Assembly (NCBI RefSeq): GCF_002159455.1
Contig: NZ_NFIQ01000001.1
Span: 59,203-123,202 of the forward strand
Reading direction: 5' to 3'
From: Flavonifractor sp. An306
Lineage (GTDB): Bacteria > Bacillota > Clostridia > Oscillospirales > Oscillospiraceae
DNA length: 64,000 nt
Position numbers and translations under genes: made by a program. The stretch's first letter is position 1; the number at the start of each line of letters is the position of its first letter. Below the pieces are notes generated by a model. The model saw nothing but the letters and a program-made list of their open reading frames with translations, had not been told where the DNA came from and did no database searches. This document shows positions 25,166 through 33,579 of the stretch, one piece after another.

Positions 25166-25900
25166 TCAGTCGTTCAGGTAGTCCAGGGGATTCACCGGGG
25201 TGCCGTCCTGCTCCAGGCTGAAGTGGAGATGGTCGGGCAGGGCGCTCTCGGCGATGGCGGTGTTGCCCACGCTGCCCAGAATGTCGCCGGTGGAGACGGC
25301 GTCTCCCACCTCCACCGTGGGCACAGAGGCCAGGTTGGCATACACGCTGGTGATCCCGCCGCCGTGGTCCACCACCACGGTGGTGCCCATCATCACGTCG
25401 GAGGAGACGTCGCTTACCGTGCCGGAGGCCACGGAGCGCACCTCGGTGCCGGCGCTGGCAGAGATATCCACCCCGGTGTGGGTGCGCCAGTCGGCCATGG
25501 TGGGATCGTAGGCCAGGGCGTCCACGGTATAGTCGGTAATGATTTCACCCTGTACCGGCCACAGGTAGGACGTGGGTGCGGCGGCGGGTGTGGCCGCCGG
25601 AGTGGGTGTGGCCGCCGGGGCCGCAGAAGGCTTGGGGGTGGCGGCGGGCTTGGGTGTGGCCGTGGCCGGGGGAGCGGCGGACGGCTTGGCGGTTATGGCC
25701 GCCTGAACGGTGGCCATGGGCGTGGGTGTGACGGTGATCTTGGCGGGGCCTCCGGCGGCCAGCTCCTCCGAGCTCCTGGCAAAGGAGGAATACAGGAACC
25801 AGCCGGAAACGCCGATGGCGGCCACGCAGAGGAGCAGGACGATGTAAAACCCCTTCCCCTCGATGAAATCACCGACGCGCTGATAGAACGGTCTTTTCAT
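25166..25900 (-). CDS. M23 (LytM) peptidoglycan endopeptidase, SpoIIQ-like
   Basis: A 244-residue protein: short cytoplasmic N terminus, one transmembrane helix at about residues 17-37, a ~60-residue Ala/Pro/Thr-rich linker, and a C-terminal LytM domain. The zinc motifs are present (HTGVD, and HLH in LPDHLHFSL), so, unlike B. subtilis SpoIIQ, the fold keeps its ligands, as in clostridial SpoIIQ. It lies tail-to-tail with spoIIE, supporting a role in the engulfment channel with SpoIIIAH, though general cell-wall turnover is possible. The ATG follows GGAGGTGC. Confidence 0.82.
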   Translation of the reverse strand: MKRPFYQRVGDFIEGKGFYIVLLLCVAAIGVSGWFLYSSFARSSEELAAGGPAKITVTPTPMATVQAAITAKPSAAPPATATPKPAATPKPSAAPAATPTPAATPAAAPTSYLWPVQGEIITDYTVDALAYDPTMADWRTHTGVDISASAGTEVRSVASGTVSDVSSDVMMGTTVVVDHGGGITSVYANLASVPTVEVGDAVSTGDILGSVGNTAIAESALPDHLHFSLEQDGTPVNPLDYLND

Positions 25901-26009
25901 GCTGTTTAGCACCTCCGAGCCTATTGTGGACAACCTGGCCGGGGGATATACCCGAAAGCATGAAAAATTTTCTTGACCTTCCACCAGGAGGAGGGTATAT
26001 CTTACTTTT

Positions 26010-26031
26010 AAGGAAAATTTAATTTTTCCTT
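26010..26031. repeat. AT-rich inverted repeat upstream of the efflux operon
   Basis: AAGGAAAA and TTTTCCTT arms around an AT centre, about 40 bases upstream of the predicted -35 box of the adaptor gene. Could be an operator or the end of an unseen leftward transcript. Confidence 0.35.
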
Positions 26032-26071
26032 GATAATGCCTTACATACAGGGCTGATATGATGCTATCAGG

Positions 26072-26101
26072 TTGACAGAGCCGCCAGCCTGGGCGTACAA
26101 T
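26072..26101 (+). promoter_or_regulatory. Promoter of the MacAB-like operon
   Basis: Perfect TTGACA (26072-26077), 18-base spacer and TACAAT (26096-26101), with AAGGAG close to the ATG at 26132. Confidence 0.75.
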
Positions 26102-26131
26102 GAACACAATTTTGAATAAGGAGAAACCAGT

Positions 26132-27796
26132 ATGGAAGCAACCCAGACCAAATCTGCTGAGACCGCCGCGCCGTCGAGCCAACCGGTGAAGGAGGTACCC
26201 AAATTCAAAGCGCCCAAGAAAAAACGCAAGTGGGTCAAACGCCTGGTCATCATCCTGGTGGCGGTGGCCCTCATTGTGTTTCTGTTCTCCCGGTGCATGG
26301 GGGCCGGACAGCAGATTATCAGCAGCGCCTATCTGCCCTATACGGCGGAGGTGCGGGACATGACGGTATCGGTCTCCGGTACCGGCACCATTGAACCCCT
26401 CCAGGCCTACAAGGTCACCACCCTCGTCAGCGGTGAGATCCTGGAGGCCCCCTTTGAGGAGGGACAGACGGTGCAGAAGGGAGACGTGCTCTTCCGCATC
26501 GACGCCCGGGACCTGGAGAGCAACATTGAGCAGCTGCAGCTCAACGTCCGCTCCGCCCAGCTGGCCCTGGACGATCTGCTGAAAACCCAGAGCGACAACC
26601 AGAAGGACCGGAATGTGAAGGCGGAGGACGCCGGGATCATCACCAAGCTCTACGTGGACCAGGGTGACAGCGTCACGGTGGGCACCGTGGTGGCCGACGT
26701 GCTGGACCGGGACCACATGAAGCTGAAGGTGCCCTTCCACTCCACCGACGCCCAGAGCTTCTATATCGGCCAGACGGCCACCGTCAGCGTCACCGGCACG
26801 GCGGAGACCATCTCCGGCACCGTGGACGAGATCGCCGCCACCGACGAGGTGGGCCCCGGCGGCACCCTGGTGCGGCAGGTGACCATCTTGGTGAACAACC
26901 CCGGTGTGCTCTCCGACGCCAGCCAGGGCTCCGCCAGCGTGAACGGCACGGCCTGCGCCTCCGGCGGCACATTCGCCTACGCCTCCTCCGGCCAGATCAC
27001 CGCCAAGGCCGCCGGCGACCTGGATACCCTGTCAGTGAAAGAGGGAGACCGGGTCAGCGAGGGACAGGTCATCGGGGTCATCTCGGAGGCCGACCTGGAG
27101 ACCCAGATTGAAAACGCCCGCATTTCTCTGGAAAACGCCCAACTCTCCCTGCAAAACGCCCAGGAGAAGCTGGAGGACTACACCATCACCTCCACCATCA
27201 CCGGGGAGGTCATTGAGAAGAACCTGGACGTGGGAGACAACATCAGCGGTATGAGCTCCAGCGGCTCCACCGTCACCTACCCCGCGGTGATCTACGACCG
27301 CTCCCAGCTCACCTTCGATATGGCCATTGACGAGCGGGACATCAGCAAGATCCAGGTGGGCCAGAAGGTGGAGATCACCGCCGACGCCCTGGACAGCCAG
27401 AGCTTTACCGGCGTGGTGGATAAGGTGAACATCAACGGCACCACCGTCAACGGCAACACCAGCTACCCGGTGACCGTCAAGGTGGACGGGGCACCGGAGG
27501 AGCTCTACCCCGGCATGAACGTGTCCGCCAAGATCATCGTGGAGGAGGCGGGCAGCGTGCTCACCCTGCCGGTGGAGGCGGTGGAGCGGGGCGACACCGT
27601 GCTGGTGGCCCTTCCCGGCTGCCTGGATGAGAACGGGCTGATCGCCAACCTCTCCGCCACCGAGCAGCGGCAGGTCACCCTGGGCCGCAACGACGACAAC
27701 TACATCGAAATCGTGGACGGTCTGGAGGAGGGCGACGTGGTGGTGGCCCTCAGCCCCCAGGGGTCCAGCATCATGAGCGCAATGGGGATGGAGTAA
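26132..27796 (+). CDS. HlyD/MacA-type efflux adaptor with duplicated barrel-sandwich modules
   Basis: A 554-residue protein: Lys-rich cytoplasmic N terminus, one membrane helix at about 35-52, then a long extracellular part. Four lipoyl-like half motifs are seen (SGEILEAPFEEGQTV, DAGIITKLYVDQGDSV, SSGQITAKAAGDLDTL, ITGEVIEKNLDVGDN) with two short coiled coils, so the adaptor core appears twice; ordinary MacA has one set and about 370 residues. It should link the ABC pump encoded next to external substrate in this Gram-positive envelope. The ABC ATPase follows after three bases. Confidence 0.87.
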   Translation: MEATQTKSAETAAPSSQPVKEVPKFKAPKKKRKWVKRLVIILVAVALIVFLFSRCMGAGQQIISSAYLPYTAEVRDMTVSVSGTGTIEPLQAYKVTTLVSGEILEAPFEEGQTVQKGDVLFRIDARDLESNIEQLQLNVRSAQLALDDLLKTQSDNQKDRNVKAEDAGIITKLYVDQGDSVTVGTVVADVLDRDHMKLKVPFHSTDAQSFYIGQTATVSVTGTAETISGTVDEIAATDEVGPGGTLVRQVTILVNNPGVLSDASQGSASVNGTACASGGTFAYASSGQITAKAAGDLDTLSVKEGDRVSEGQVIGVISEADLETQIENARISLENAQLSLQNAQEKLEDYTITSTITGEVIEKNLDVGDNISGMSSSGSTVTYPAVIYDRSQLTFDMAIDERDISKIQVGQKVEITADALDSQSFTGVVDKVNINGTTVNGNTSYPVTVKVDGAPEELYPGMNVSAKIIVEEAGSVLTLPVEAVERGDTVLVALPGCLDENGLIANLSATEQRQVTLGRNDDNYIEIVDGLEEGDVVVALSPQGSSIMSAMGME

Positions 27797-27799
27797 GCC

Positions 27800-28537
27800 A
27801 TGGGACATCTCATTGAACTCAAGGACGTATATAAGATTTACCAGATGGGGGACGAGGCGGTCCACGCCCTGGACGGCGTCTCCCTGACGGTGGACCAGGG
27901 GGAGTTTGTGGCCATCGTGGGCCAGTCCGGCTCGGGCAAGTCCACCGCCATGAACATCATCGGCTGCCTGGATGTGCCCACCTCCGGCATTTACCGCCTG
28001 GGGGGCGTGGACGTGTCCACCATGGACGACGACCAGCAGGCCGAGGTGCGCAACAAGATGCTGGGCTTTATCTTCCAGCAGTACAATCTGATTCCCAAGC
28101 TCAACGTGCTGGAGAATGTGGAGCTCCCCCTGCTCTATGCCGGGGTGTCCGCCGGCCGGCGGCGGGAGCGGGCCATGGCCGCCCTGGAGCGGGTGGGCCT
28201 GGCGGATAAGTGCAAAAACCTGCCCAGCCAGCTCTCCGGCGGCCAGCAGCAGCGGGTGTCCATCGCCCGGGCCCTGGCGGGCGAGCCGTCGGTGATCCTG
28301 GCCGACGAGCCCACCGGCGCCCTGGACTCCCGCACCGGCCGGGAGGTGCTGGCCTTCCTCCAGAAGCTCAACGCCGAGGGGGACACGGTGGTGCTCATCA
28401 CCCATGACAATTCCATCGCCGTGAAGGCCAAGCGCATCGTCCGCCTCCAGGACGGCAGGATCATCTACGACGGGGACGCCCATGATCCCCAGGCGGTGGT
28501 CCAGCCCGAGGAGGAGGGGGAGGAGGTGGACGTATGA
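27800..28537 (+). CDS. ABC transporter ATP-binding protein, MacB/LolD type
   Basis: A 245-residue ATPase with Walker [11 protein letters not shown] loop [10 protein letters not shown], signature LSGGQQQRV, Walker [10 protein letters not shown] and H loop LITHDNS. The GxLDxPTSG-type segment after Walker A is typical of the MacB/LolD family, which drives mechanotransmission or efflux rather than import. It overlaps the permease gene by four bases (ATGA) and completes a tripartite system with the adaptor. Confidence 0.95.
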   Translation: MGHLIELKDVYKIYQMGDEAVHALDGVSLTVDQGEFVAIVGQSGSGKSTAMNIIGCLDVPTSGIYRLGGVDVSTMDDDQQAEVRNKMLGFIFQQYNLIPKLNVLENVELPLLYAGVSAGRRRERAMAALERVGLADKCKNLPSQLSGGQQQRVSIARALAGEPSVILADEPTGALDSRTGREVLAFLQKLNAEGDTVVLITHDNSIAVKAKRIVRLQDGRIIYDGDAHDPQAVVQPEEEGEEVDV

Positions 28538-29748
28538 AAATGGGCCAGTCCTTCCGCATGGCCATCAAAAGCCTGATGACCAGCAAAATGCGGGCCCTGC
28601 TCACCATGCTGGGCATTATCATCGGCGTGGCGGCGGTCATCATCATCGTCTCCCTGGGCAACGGCATGCAGCAGTACATGAACGCCCAGTTCGAGCAGGT
28701 GGGCGTCAACCTCATCCAGGTCTACGTCTACCCCAGCGGCAACAACCGGGATGTGGAGCCGGAGGACTTCTATCAGCTGGTGGAGAAATATCCCCAGTAT
28801 CTGGACTCCGTCTCCCCCTATCTCAGCGCCTCCGCCGCCGTGCGCCACGGCACCGACGAGTATAAGCACACCAGCGTCTACGGCGTCAGCGAGACCCTGT
28901 ACAACGCCGAGAAGAACCAGACCGTCAACGGAGAAAAGCTGAAAGAGGGCCGCTTCCTCAGCTATGTGGACGTGGAGCGGGAACAGAAGGTGTGCGTCAT
29001 CGGCAACTATCTGAACCAGGACATGTTCCAGGGCAAGGGCCTGGGCCAGACCCTCACCATCGGCGGCATCCCCTATACCGTCATCGGCGTGCTGGATCAA
29101 AAGGCCGACTCCACCGAGGGCAGCGGGGACGACGTGGTCTATCTGCCCTACGGGCTGGCCGGCCAGATGAGCAGCGGCGGCATGCAGGCCTATCTGGTCA
29201 CCAGCACCAGCCAGGACACCTCCTCCGCCGCCAAGGGCGTTATTGAGCGGATGCTCTACCGCGTCTATCAGGATGAAGGGTCCTATATGGTGATGACCAT
29301 GTCCGAGATGATGGAGATGATGGACTCCATGCTGGGCGTGCTCATGACCATCCTGGTGATCATCGCCGCCATCTCCCTGGTGGTGGGCGGCATCGGCATC
29401 ATGAATATCATGCTGGTCTCCGTCACCGAGCGCACCCGGGAGATCGGCATTCGCAAGTCCCTGGGCGCCAAAGGCAAGGATATCCGCAGCCAGTTTATCA
29501 TCGAGGCGGGCACCACCTCCGCCATCGGCGGCGTCATCGGCATCGCCCTGGGGGTGCTGCTGGCCAACCTGTTTACCGCCCTGGCCAGCGCCCTGGTCAG
29601 CGGCGCGGATGGCTTTGCCGCCGTCCCCACAGCCGGGGGTATCGCCGTGTCCTTCGGCGTCAGCGTGGGCATCGGCATCCTGTTCGGCTACCTGCCCGCC
29701 AACAAGGCCGCCAAGTTCAACCCCATCGACGCACTGCGGTATGATTGA
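28534..29748 (+). CDS. ABC transporter permease, MacB/FtsX type
   Basis: A 404-residue permease: one transmembrane helix near the N terminus (MLGIIIGVAAVIIIVSLG), a ~220-residue extracellular MacB-like domain, then three C-terminal helices with the FtsX-domain segment ERTREIGIRKSLGAKG. It forms a mechanotransmission-type exporter with the ATPase and adaptor. Likely substrates are peptides, bacteriocins or antibiotics. Confidence 0.95.
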   Translation: MKMGQSFRMAIKSLMTSKMRALLTMLGIIIGVAAVIIIVSLGNGMQQYMNAQFEQVGVNLIQVYVYPSGNNRDVEPEDFYQLVEKYPQYLDSVSPYLSASAAVRHGTDEYKHTSVYGVSETLYNAEKNQTVNGEKLKEGRFLSYVDVEREQKVCVIGNYLNQDMFQGKGLGQTLTIGGIPYTVIGVLDQKADSTEGSGDDVVYLPYGLAGQMSSGGMQAYLVTSTSQDTSSAAKGVIERMLYRVYQDEGSYMVMTMSEMMEMMDSMLGVLMTILVIIAAISLVVGGIGIMNIMLVSVTERTREIGIRKSLGAKGKDIRSQFIIEAGTTSAIGGVIGIALGVLLANLFTALASALVSGADGFAAVPTAGGIAVSFGVSVGIGILFGYLPANKAAKFNPIDALRYD

Positions 29749-29819
29749 CTTGCGGGATGGGCGCGGTTGGTATAGTATAAAGATGAAGGCTTTCAGTTTC
29801 CGTGAGAAGGAGAAAAAAG

Positions 29820-31706
29820 ATGAAACAACGACTGTTATCCGGTCTGCTGGCGGTGGTGCTGCTGCTGGGGCTGGCCCCCGCCGCCCTGGCCGCCGCCCCG
29901 GCGGAAGAGGAGGTTGCCCGGGTCCTGGCGGCGCTGGACATCATGGTGGGGGACCAGAACGGAGACCTGGCCCTGGAGCGCACCATCACCCGGGCGGAGT
30001 TCACCAAGCTGGCGGTGGCCGCCTCCACCAGCCGGGACACCGTGGGGGACACGGTGGCGGTAAAGCCCTACCCCGACGTGCCTCAGAACCACTGGGCCGC
30101 CCCCTACATCAAGGCGGCGGTGGACATGGGCCTGGTGGAAGGGGACCTGCGGGGCTACTTCAACCCCGACCGCACCATCACCCTGGCCGAGAGCGTGACG
30201 GTGGTGCTGCGGCTGCTGGGATATGAGGACAGCGAATTTACCGGTGTGTGGCCCTCCGGCCAGATGGCCCAGTACCGGGCCCTGAAGCTCAACGAGGGGA
30301 TCTCCCTGGGACAGGACGGGCAGATGACCCGCCGGGACGCCATGTACCTCTTCTACAACCTGCTGCTGACCAAAAACAAGGCGGGTACTTACTACCTCAA
30401 CGTGCTGGAGCCCACCCTCAACCTGGTGAATGCCGCCGGAGAGCTGGACCGGGTGGCCCTGGTCAACTCCGCCATGGAGGGCCCGGTGGTGGCGGGGAGC
30501 GGCTGGCAGAGCCAGGTGCCCTTTAACCTGTCCAACGCCACCGTTTACCGGGACGGCAAGACCGCCAGCCTGGAGGCCGTGCAGGACCGGGATGTGGTGT
30601 ACTGGTCGGACTCCATGCGCACCGTGTGGGCTTACAGCGACAAGGTCACCGGTACCTATGAGGCTGCATCTCCCTCCATCACCGCCCCCACCTCCGTCAC
30701 GGTGGCGGGCAAGACCTATGCGGTGGAGACCACCGAAGCCGCTTACGCCCTGTCCGACCTGGGGAATTATCAGATCGGAGACACCGTGACTCTGCTGCTG
30801 GGCCGCTCCGGCGGCGTGGCGGCGGTGGACGAGGCGGACGTGGCCGGCGGCGTTCTCTACGGCGTGATCACCAAGGCGGAGATCACCTCCTACGACGACG
30901 GGAACGGGGAGAGCTATAGCTCCCGCACCATCACCGTCTACGCCACCAACGGCGGCAGCTACCGCTACCAGACCACCGACCGGAATCTGACCGAGGGTCA
31001 GCTGGTGCGGGTGGAGCTGGGCAGCCAGCCCATCATTACCCGGCTGGCCGGTATCCAGCTTACCGGCAAGGTAAACAGCGACGCCACCATGCTGGGGCGG
31101 TATCCGCTGGCCGACGACGTGCAGATCATCGACACCTATGAGCAGTGTACCCCCATCCAGATCTACCCCCAGCGGCTGGCGGGCGTGAATATGACCGATA
31201 ATATGGTGCGCTATTATGTACTCAACGCCCAGGGGGAGATTAGCCATCTGATCCTCAACGACGCCACCGGGGACATCCATCAGTATGGCGTCATCACCGT
31301 GTCCGACGAGCAGGAGACCATTCTGCCCAACGGGGACGTGACCCTCAGCTCCTCCTACACCTACGATGTGGGCGGCCAGAAATTTACCTTCAGTAATCCC
31401 AGCACGGCATACGGTCTGGAGGTGGGCCCCTGCCAGGCGAAGATGAGCAGCGATACCCAGGCTGAGCGGCTGTACAACCTGACCGAGCGCAAGCTCAGCG
31501 GCATTACCGGCAGCGTGGCTTTGGGTACCGACAACCAGCAGTACGCCCTGTCCGAGCATGTGGCGGTGTATGAGCTGGTGAACGGCACCTATATGCTCTC
31601 CAACCTATCCCGGGTCTCCAACGGAGGCTATGTCCTCACCGGCTGGTACGACAAGCCGGCCAGCGAGGGCGGCTGCATCCGGGTGATCGTGGCCCGGGCC
31701 CAGTAA
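29820..31706 (+). CDS. Secreted S-layer-homology (SLH) domain protein
   Basis: A 628-residue protein with a clear signal peptide (MKQRLLSGLLAVVLLLGLAP, cleavage near AAALAA). Residues about 30-190 hold SLH-type repeats (TITRAEFTKLAVAAS, then YPDVPQNHWAAPYI and TITLAESVTVVLRLLGY), which anchor proteins to pyruvylated wall polymer. The remaining ~430 residues are beta-rich without a family I recognise. The ATG at 29820 has AAGGAG nine bases upstream; a GTG at 29802 would disrupt the signal peptide. The spacer from the permease is only 71 bases, so it may be read from the efflux promoter. Confidence 0.87.
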   Translation: MKQRLLSGLLAVVLLLGLAPAALAAAPAEEEVARVLAALDIMVGDQNGDLALERTITRAEFTKLAVAASTSRDTVGDTVAVKPYPDVPQNHWAAPYIKAAVDMGLVEGDLRGYFNPDRTITLAESVTVVLRLLGYEDSEFTGVWPSGQMAQYRALKLNEGISLGQDGQMTRRDAMYLFYNLLLTKNKAGTYYLNVLEPTLNLVNAAGELDRVALVNSAMEGPVVAGSGWQSQVPFNLSNATVYRDGKTASLEAVQDRDVVYWSDSMRTVWAYSDKVTGTYEAASPSITAPTSVTVAGKTYAVETTEAAYALSDLGNYQIGDTVTLLLGRSGGVAAVDEADVAGGVLYGVITKAEITSYDDGNGESYSSRTITVYATNGGSYRYQTTDRNLTEGQLVRVELGSQPIITRLAGIQLTGKVNSDATMLGRYPLADDVQIIDTYEQCTPIQIYPQRLAGVNMTDNMVRYYVLNAQGEISHLILNDATGDIHQYGVITVSDEQETILPNGDVTLSSSYTYDVGGQKFTFSNPSTAYGLEVGPCQAKMSSDTQAERLYNLTERKLSGITGSVALGTDNQQYALSEHVAVYELVNGTYMLSNLSRVSNGGYVLTGWYDKPASEGGCIRVIVARAQ

Positions 31707-31729
31707 GAGCCGGACAGAGAAAAACAGAG

Positions 31730-31766
31730 GCGCCGCGGAACATGTGAATGTTCCGCGGCGCTTTTT
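31730..31766. terminator. Bidirectional terminator after the SLH gene
   Basis: A perfect 14-bp stem (31730-31743 with 31748-31761), GTGA loop and TTTTTCT; the minus strand also has a T run. It separates convergent genes. Confidence 0.93.
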
Positions 31767-31776
31767 CTGTGCTGCC

Positions 31777-32988
31777 TCAGGAGAAATCCTCCGGAGCGAA
31801 GTGGGCCAGACCGTCGTTGAAGTACCGCCGGTAGGGGACTTCCTCCTGATATTCCGGTTCTATGGCAGGGACATAGGCCACGCCCACCCCTGTGAAGGCG
31901 GAGGTGTCCACCCCGTCGTCCATCCGGCTGGCGATGATTGTATCCCAGTACTTCTGGGTAAACAGAATGCGGTATACCGGCTGAAGGTAGGGCTGACCCT
32001 GGCTTACATCGTATTCCAGGGTGACCTGCAGGATCTCCGCCTGCTCGGGATAGGCCGTGTAGTCGCTGCCCCAGTAGTCCCTTGCCCGGAAGGAGGCCAC
32101 GGCGTCCTCCGCCGGGCGGAGGGGATAGTCCGCCCCGCCGGTGGTGGGGGGCAGGCAGATGGTCAGACGGGAGCCGTAGGTATTTTCGATGCGCTGGAAG
32201 CTGTAAGAATAGAGCTGCTCTGCCAGGGAGGCGTCGGGATCCTTCAGCCAGGTGACCTGGATGGCGTCTTTCTCCGAGGTATACGCAAAGGTTTCCCTGC
32301 TTTCCTGGGTGGGCTCAAACCCGGATTTCCCCAGATAGGCCAGGGCGGCTTCCTCCAGCCGGGTTTGGTCGGGGGAATTGTATACAGAGAGGAAGTTCAG
32401 CCCGTGGAGGGAAAGCCAGGTGCCGTCGGTACATTCTGCCTCCAGAGTGGGCTCCCGGCCCATGGTATCCTCCCCCTGGGCGGGATACCAATCGGTTTTG
32501 GCCACAGTGAGGCCCAGCACCTCCGCCCACTGGTCCAGCAGCGTCCGTTGATCCTCTTCCGTGGGAATGGGATTTTCATACACCGGCAGCCGGGTCAGCT
32601 CCTCTAGCTGTCCGGCGGCGGGGTTGTTCCCCATAAGCTGGCTGGGGTCGGTGACAATGGAGAAGCTCTCATTCTGGCTATCCGGAGGCTCAGGGGTGGG
32701 CGTAATCTCCGGGTCCGGGGTGATCGCCGGCTCAGAGGTGGTTACCGGCTGGGGGGTGTGGGCCGTGCCGGGACCGTCGGGGTCGGCCGCCATCCGGCCG
32801 GACCACCAGATCCCACCCGACACCGCCAGGGCCAGGACTGCCGCCGCCGCGGTATAGGCCAGGGGCCGGCGGCGCAGGCGGACCTTGTTCCCCTGGGCGG
32901 CTTTCATGGCCTCCAGCGTGGCGTTCCGCCAGGCGTGGGAGGGGGTCAGGCCCCTCAGCGTATTGCAATAGCGCTCGTGGCTGTTCAT
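31777..32988 (-). CDS. Membrane protein partner of the sigma factor (probable anti-sigma factor)
   Basis: A 403-residue protein with a ~40-residue cytoplasmic N terminus, one transmembrane helix (about 44-64), a Pro/Thr/Glu-rich spacer and a ~300-residue external domain of unknown fold. The ATG at 32988 overlaps the sigma gene stop (ATGA) and has GGAGGA six bases upstream; another ATG at 32994 overlaps that site. The topology and coupling are those of sigma factor/anti-sigma pairs, but no zinc-finger anti-sigma motif is visible. Confidence 0.72.
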   Translation of the reverse strand: MNSHERYCNTLRGLTPSHAWRNATLEAMKAAQGNKVRLRRRPLAYTAAAAVLALAVSGGIWWSGRMAADPDGPGTAHTPQPVTTSEPAITPDPEITPTPEPPDSQNESFSIVTDPSQLMGNNPAAGQLEELTRLPVYENPIPTEEDQRTLLDQWAEVLGLTVAKTDWYPAQGEDTMGREPTLEAECTDGTWLSLHGLNFLSVYNSPDQTRLEEAALAYLGKSGFEPTQESRETFAYTSEKDAIQVTWLKDPDASLAEQLYSYSFQRIENTYGSRLTICLPPTTGGADYPLRPAEDAVASFRARDYWGSDYTAYPEQAEILQVTLEYDVSQGQPYLQPVYRILFTQKYWDTIIASRMDDGVDTSAFTGVGVAYVPAIEPEYQEEVPYRRYFNDGLAHFAPEDFS

Positions 32989-33473
32989 GTCCATTCCTCC
33001 TTCAGCGCAGCCTTCAGCTTTTCTCTGGCCCGGCTCAGCCGGGAGAGCACTGTGTTCCGGGGGCAGCCCAGCAGCTGGCCGATTTCGGCGGCGGTGTAGC
33101 CCTCGATGTAGTGCAGATACACCGGCCAGCGGTATTTGGCGGGCAGGGCGGCCACCGCCTCCAGCACGTCCAGGTTTTCCGGGGGCGGCGGGGCGGCAGC
33201 CTGGTTCAGCTCCAGGGGGACGGTGCGCTTTCGCCAGAAAGACCGGCCCCAGCTCTTGCAGCGGTTGGCGGTGGCCCGGATCAGCCAGGCTCGCAGGTGG
33301 GTGTCGTCGGTAAAGGCGGGGTCGCTCTGGATGAGGCTGACAAACACCTCCTGGGCCACATCCTCCCCGTCGGCCACGCTGCCGGTGCCCTGGATGGCCA
33401 TGCGGTAGACCAGAGGGCCGTAGCGGTCCAGGATCTCCTCGCAGGAGAGGGGGACTCCGTTGAGACTGGGCAT
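32985..33473 (-). CDS. ECF-type RNA polymerase sigma factor
   Basis: A 162-residue protein with region 2 (YGPLVYRMAIQGTGSVADGEDVAQEVF...HLRAWLIRATANRCK) and region 4 (LPAKYRWPVYLHYIEGYTAAEIGQLLGCPRNTVLSRLSRAREKL, given here only as its ends). It has no region 1 or 3, as in SigW/RpoE-like factors. The ATG at 33473 follows AAGGGAG; an in-frame opening further upstream crosses the terminator and was rejected. The external domain of its partner probably senses an envelope signal. No autoregulated -35/-10 pair is obvious. Confidence 0.92.
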   Translation of the reverse strand: MPSLNGVPLSCEEILDRYGPLVYRMAIQGTGSVADGEDVAQEVFVSLIQSDPAFTDDTHLRAWLIRATANRCKSWGRSFWRKRTVPLELNQAAAPPPPENLDVLEAVAALPAKYRWPVYLHYIEGYTAAEIGQLLGCPRNTVLSRLSRAREKLKAALKEEWT

Positions 33474-33532
33474 ACCATTCACTCCCTTCTGGAAAGAAAG
33501 CGCCGGAGGAGGGGAAATGATTGCAGGCAGGG

Positions 33533-33570
33533 ATAAAAAAAGCGGGCGGCTTTCAGGCCGCCCGCTTTTT
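33533..33570 (-). terminator. Intrinsic terminator of glgP and the glycogen cluster
   Basis: A GC stem (GCGGGCGGC with GCCGCCCGC), six-base loop and a seven-T run on the minus strand, ten bases after the glgP stop. The plus strand also ends in five T. Confidence 0.92.
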
Positions 33571-33579
33571 GGGTTCTGT

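Noticed and set aside
29745..29776. Promoter for the SLH gene (TTGACT with TATAGT)
   Set aside because: The spacer would be 20 bases, too long for confidence; read-through from the efflux operon is as likely.
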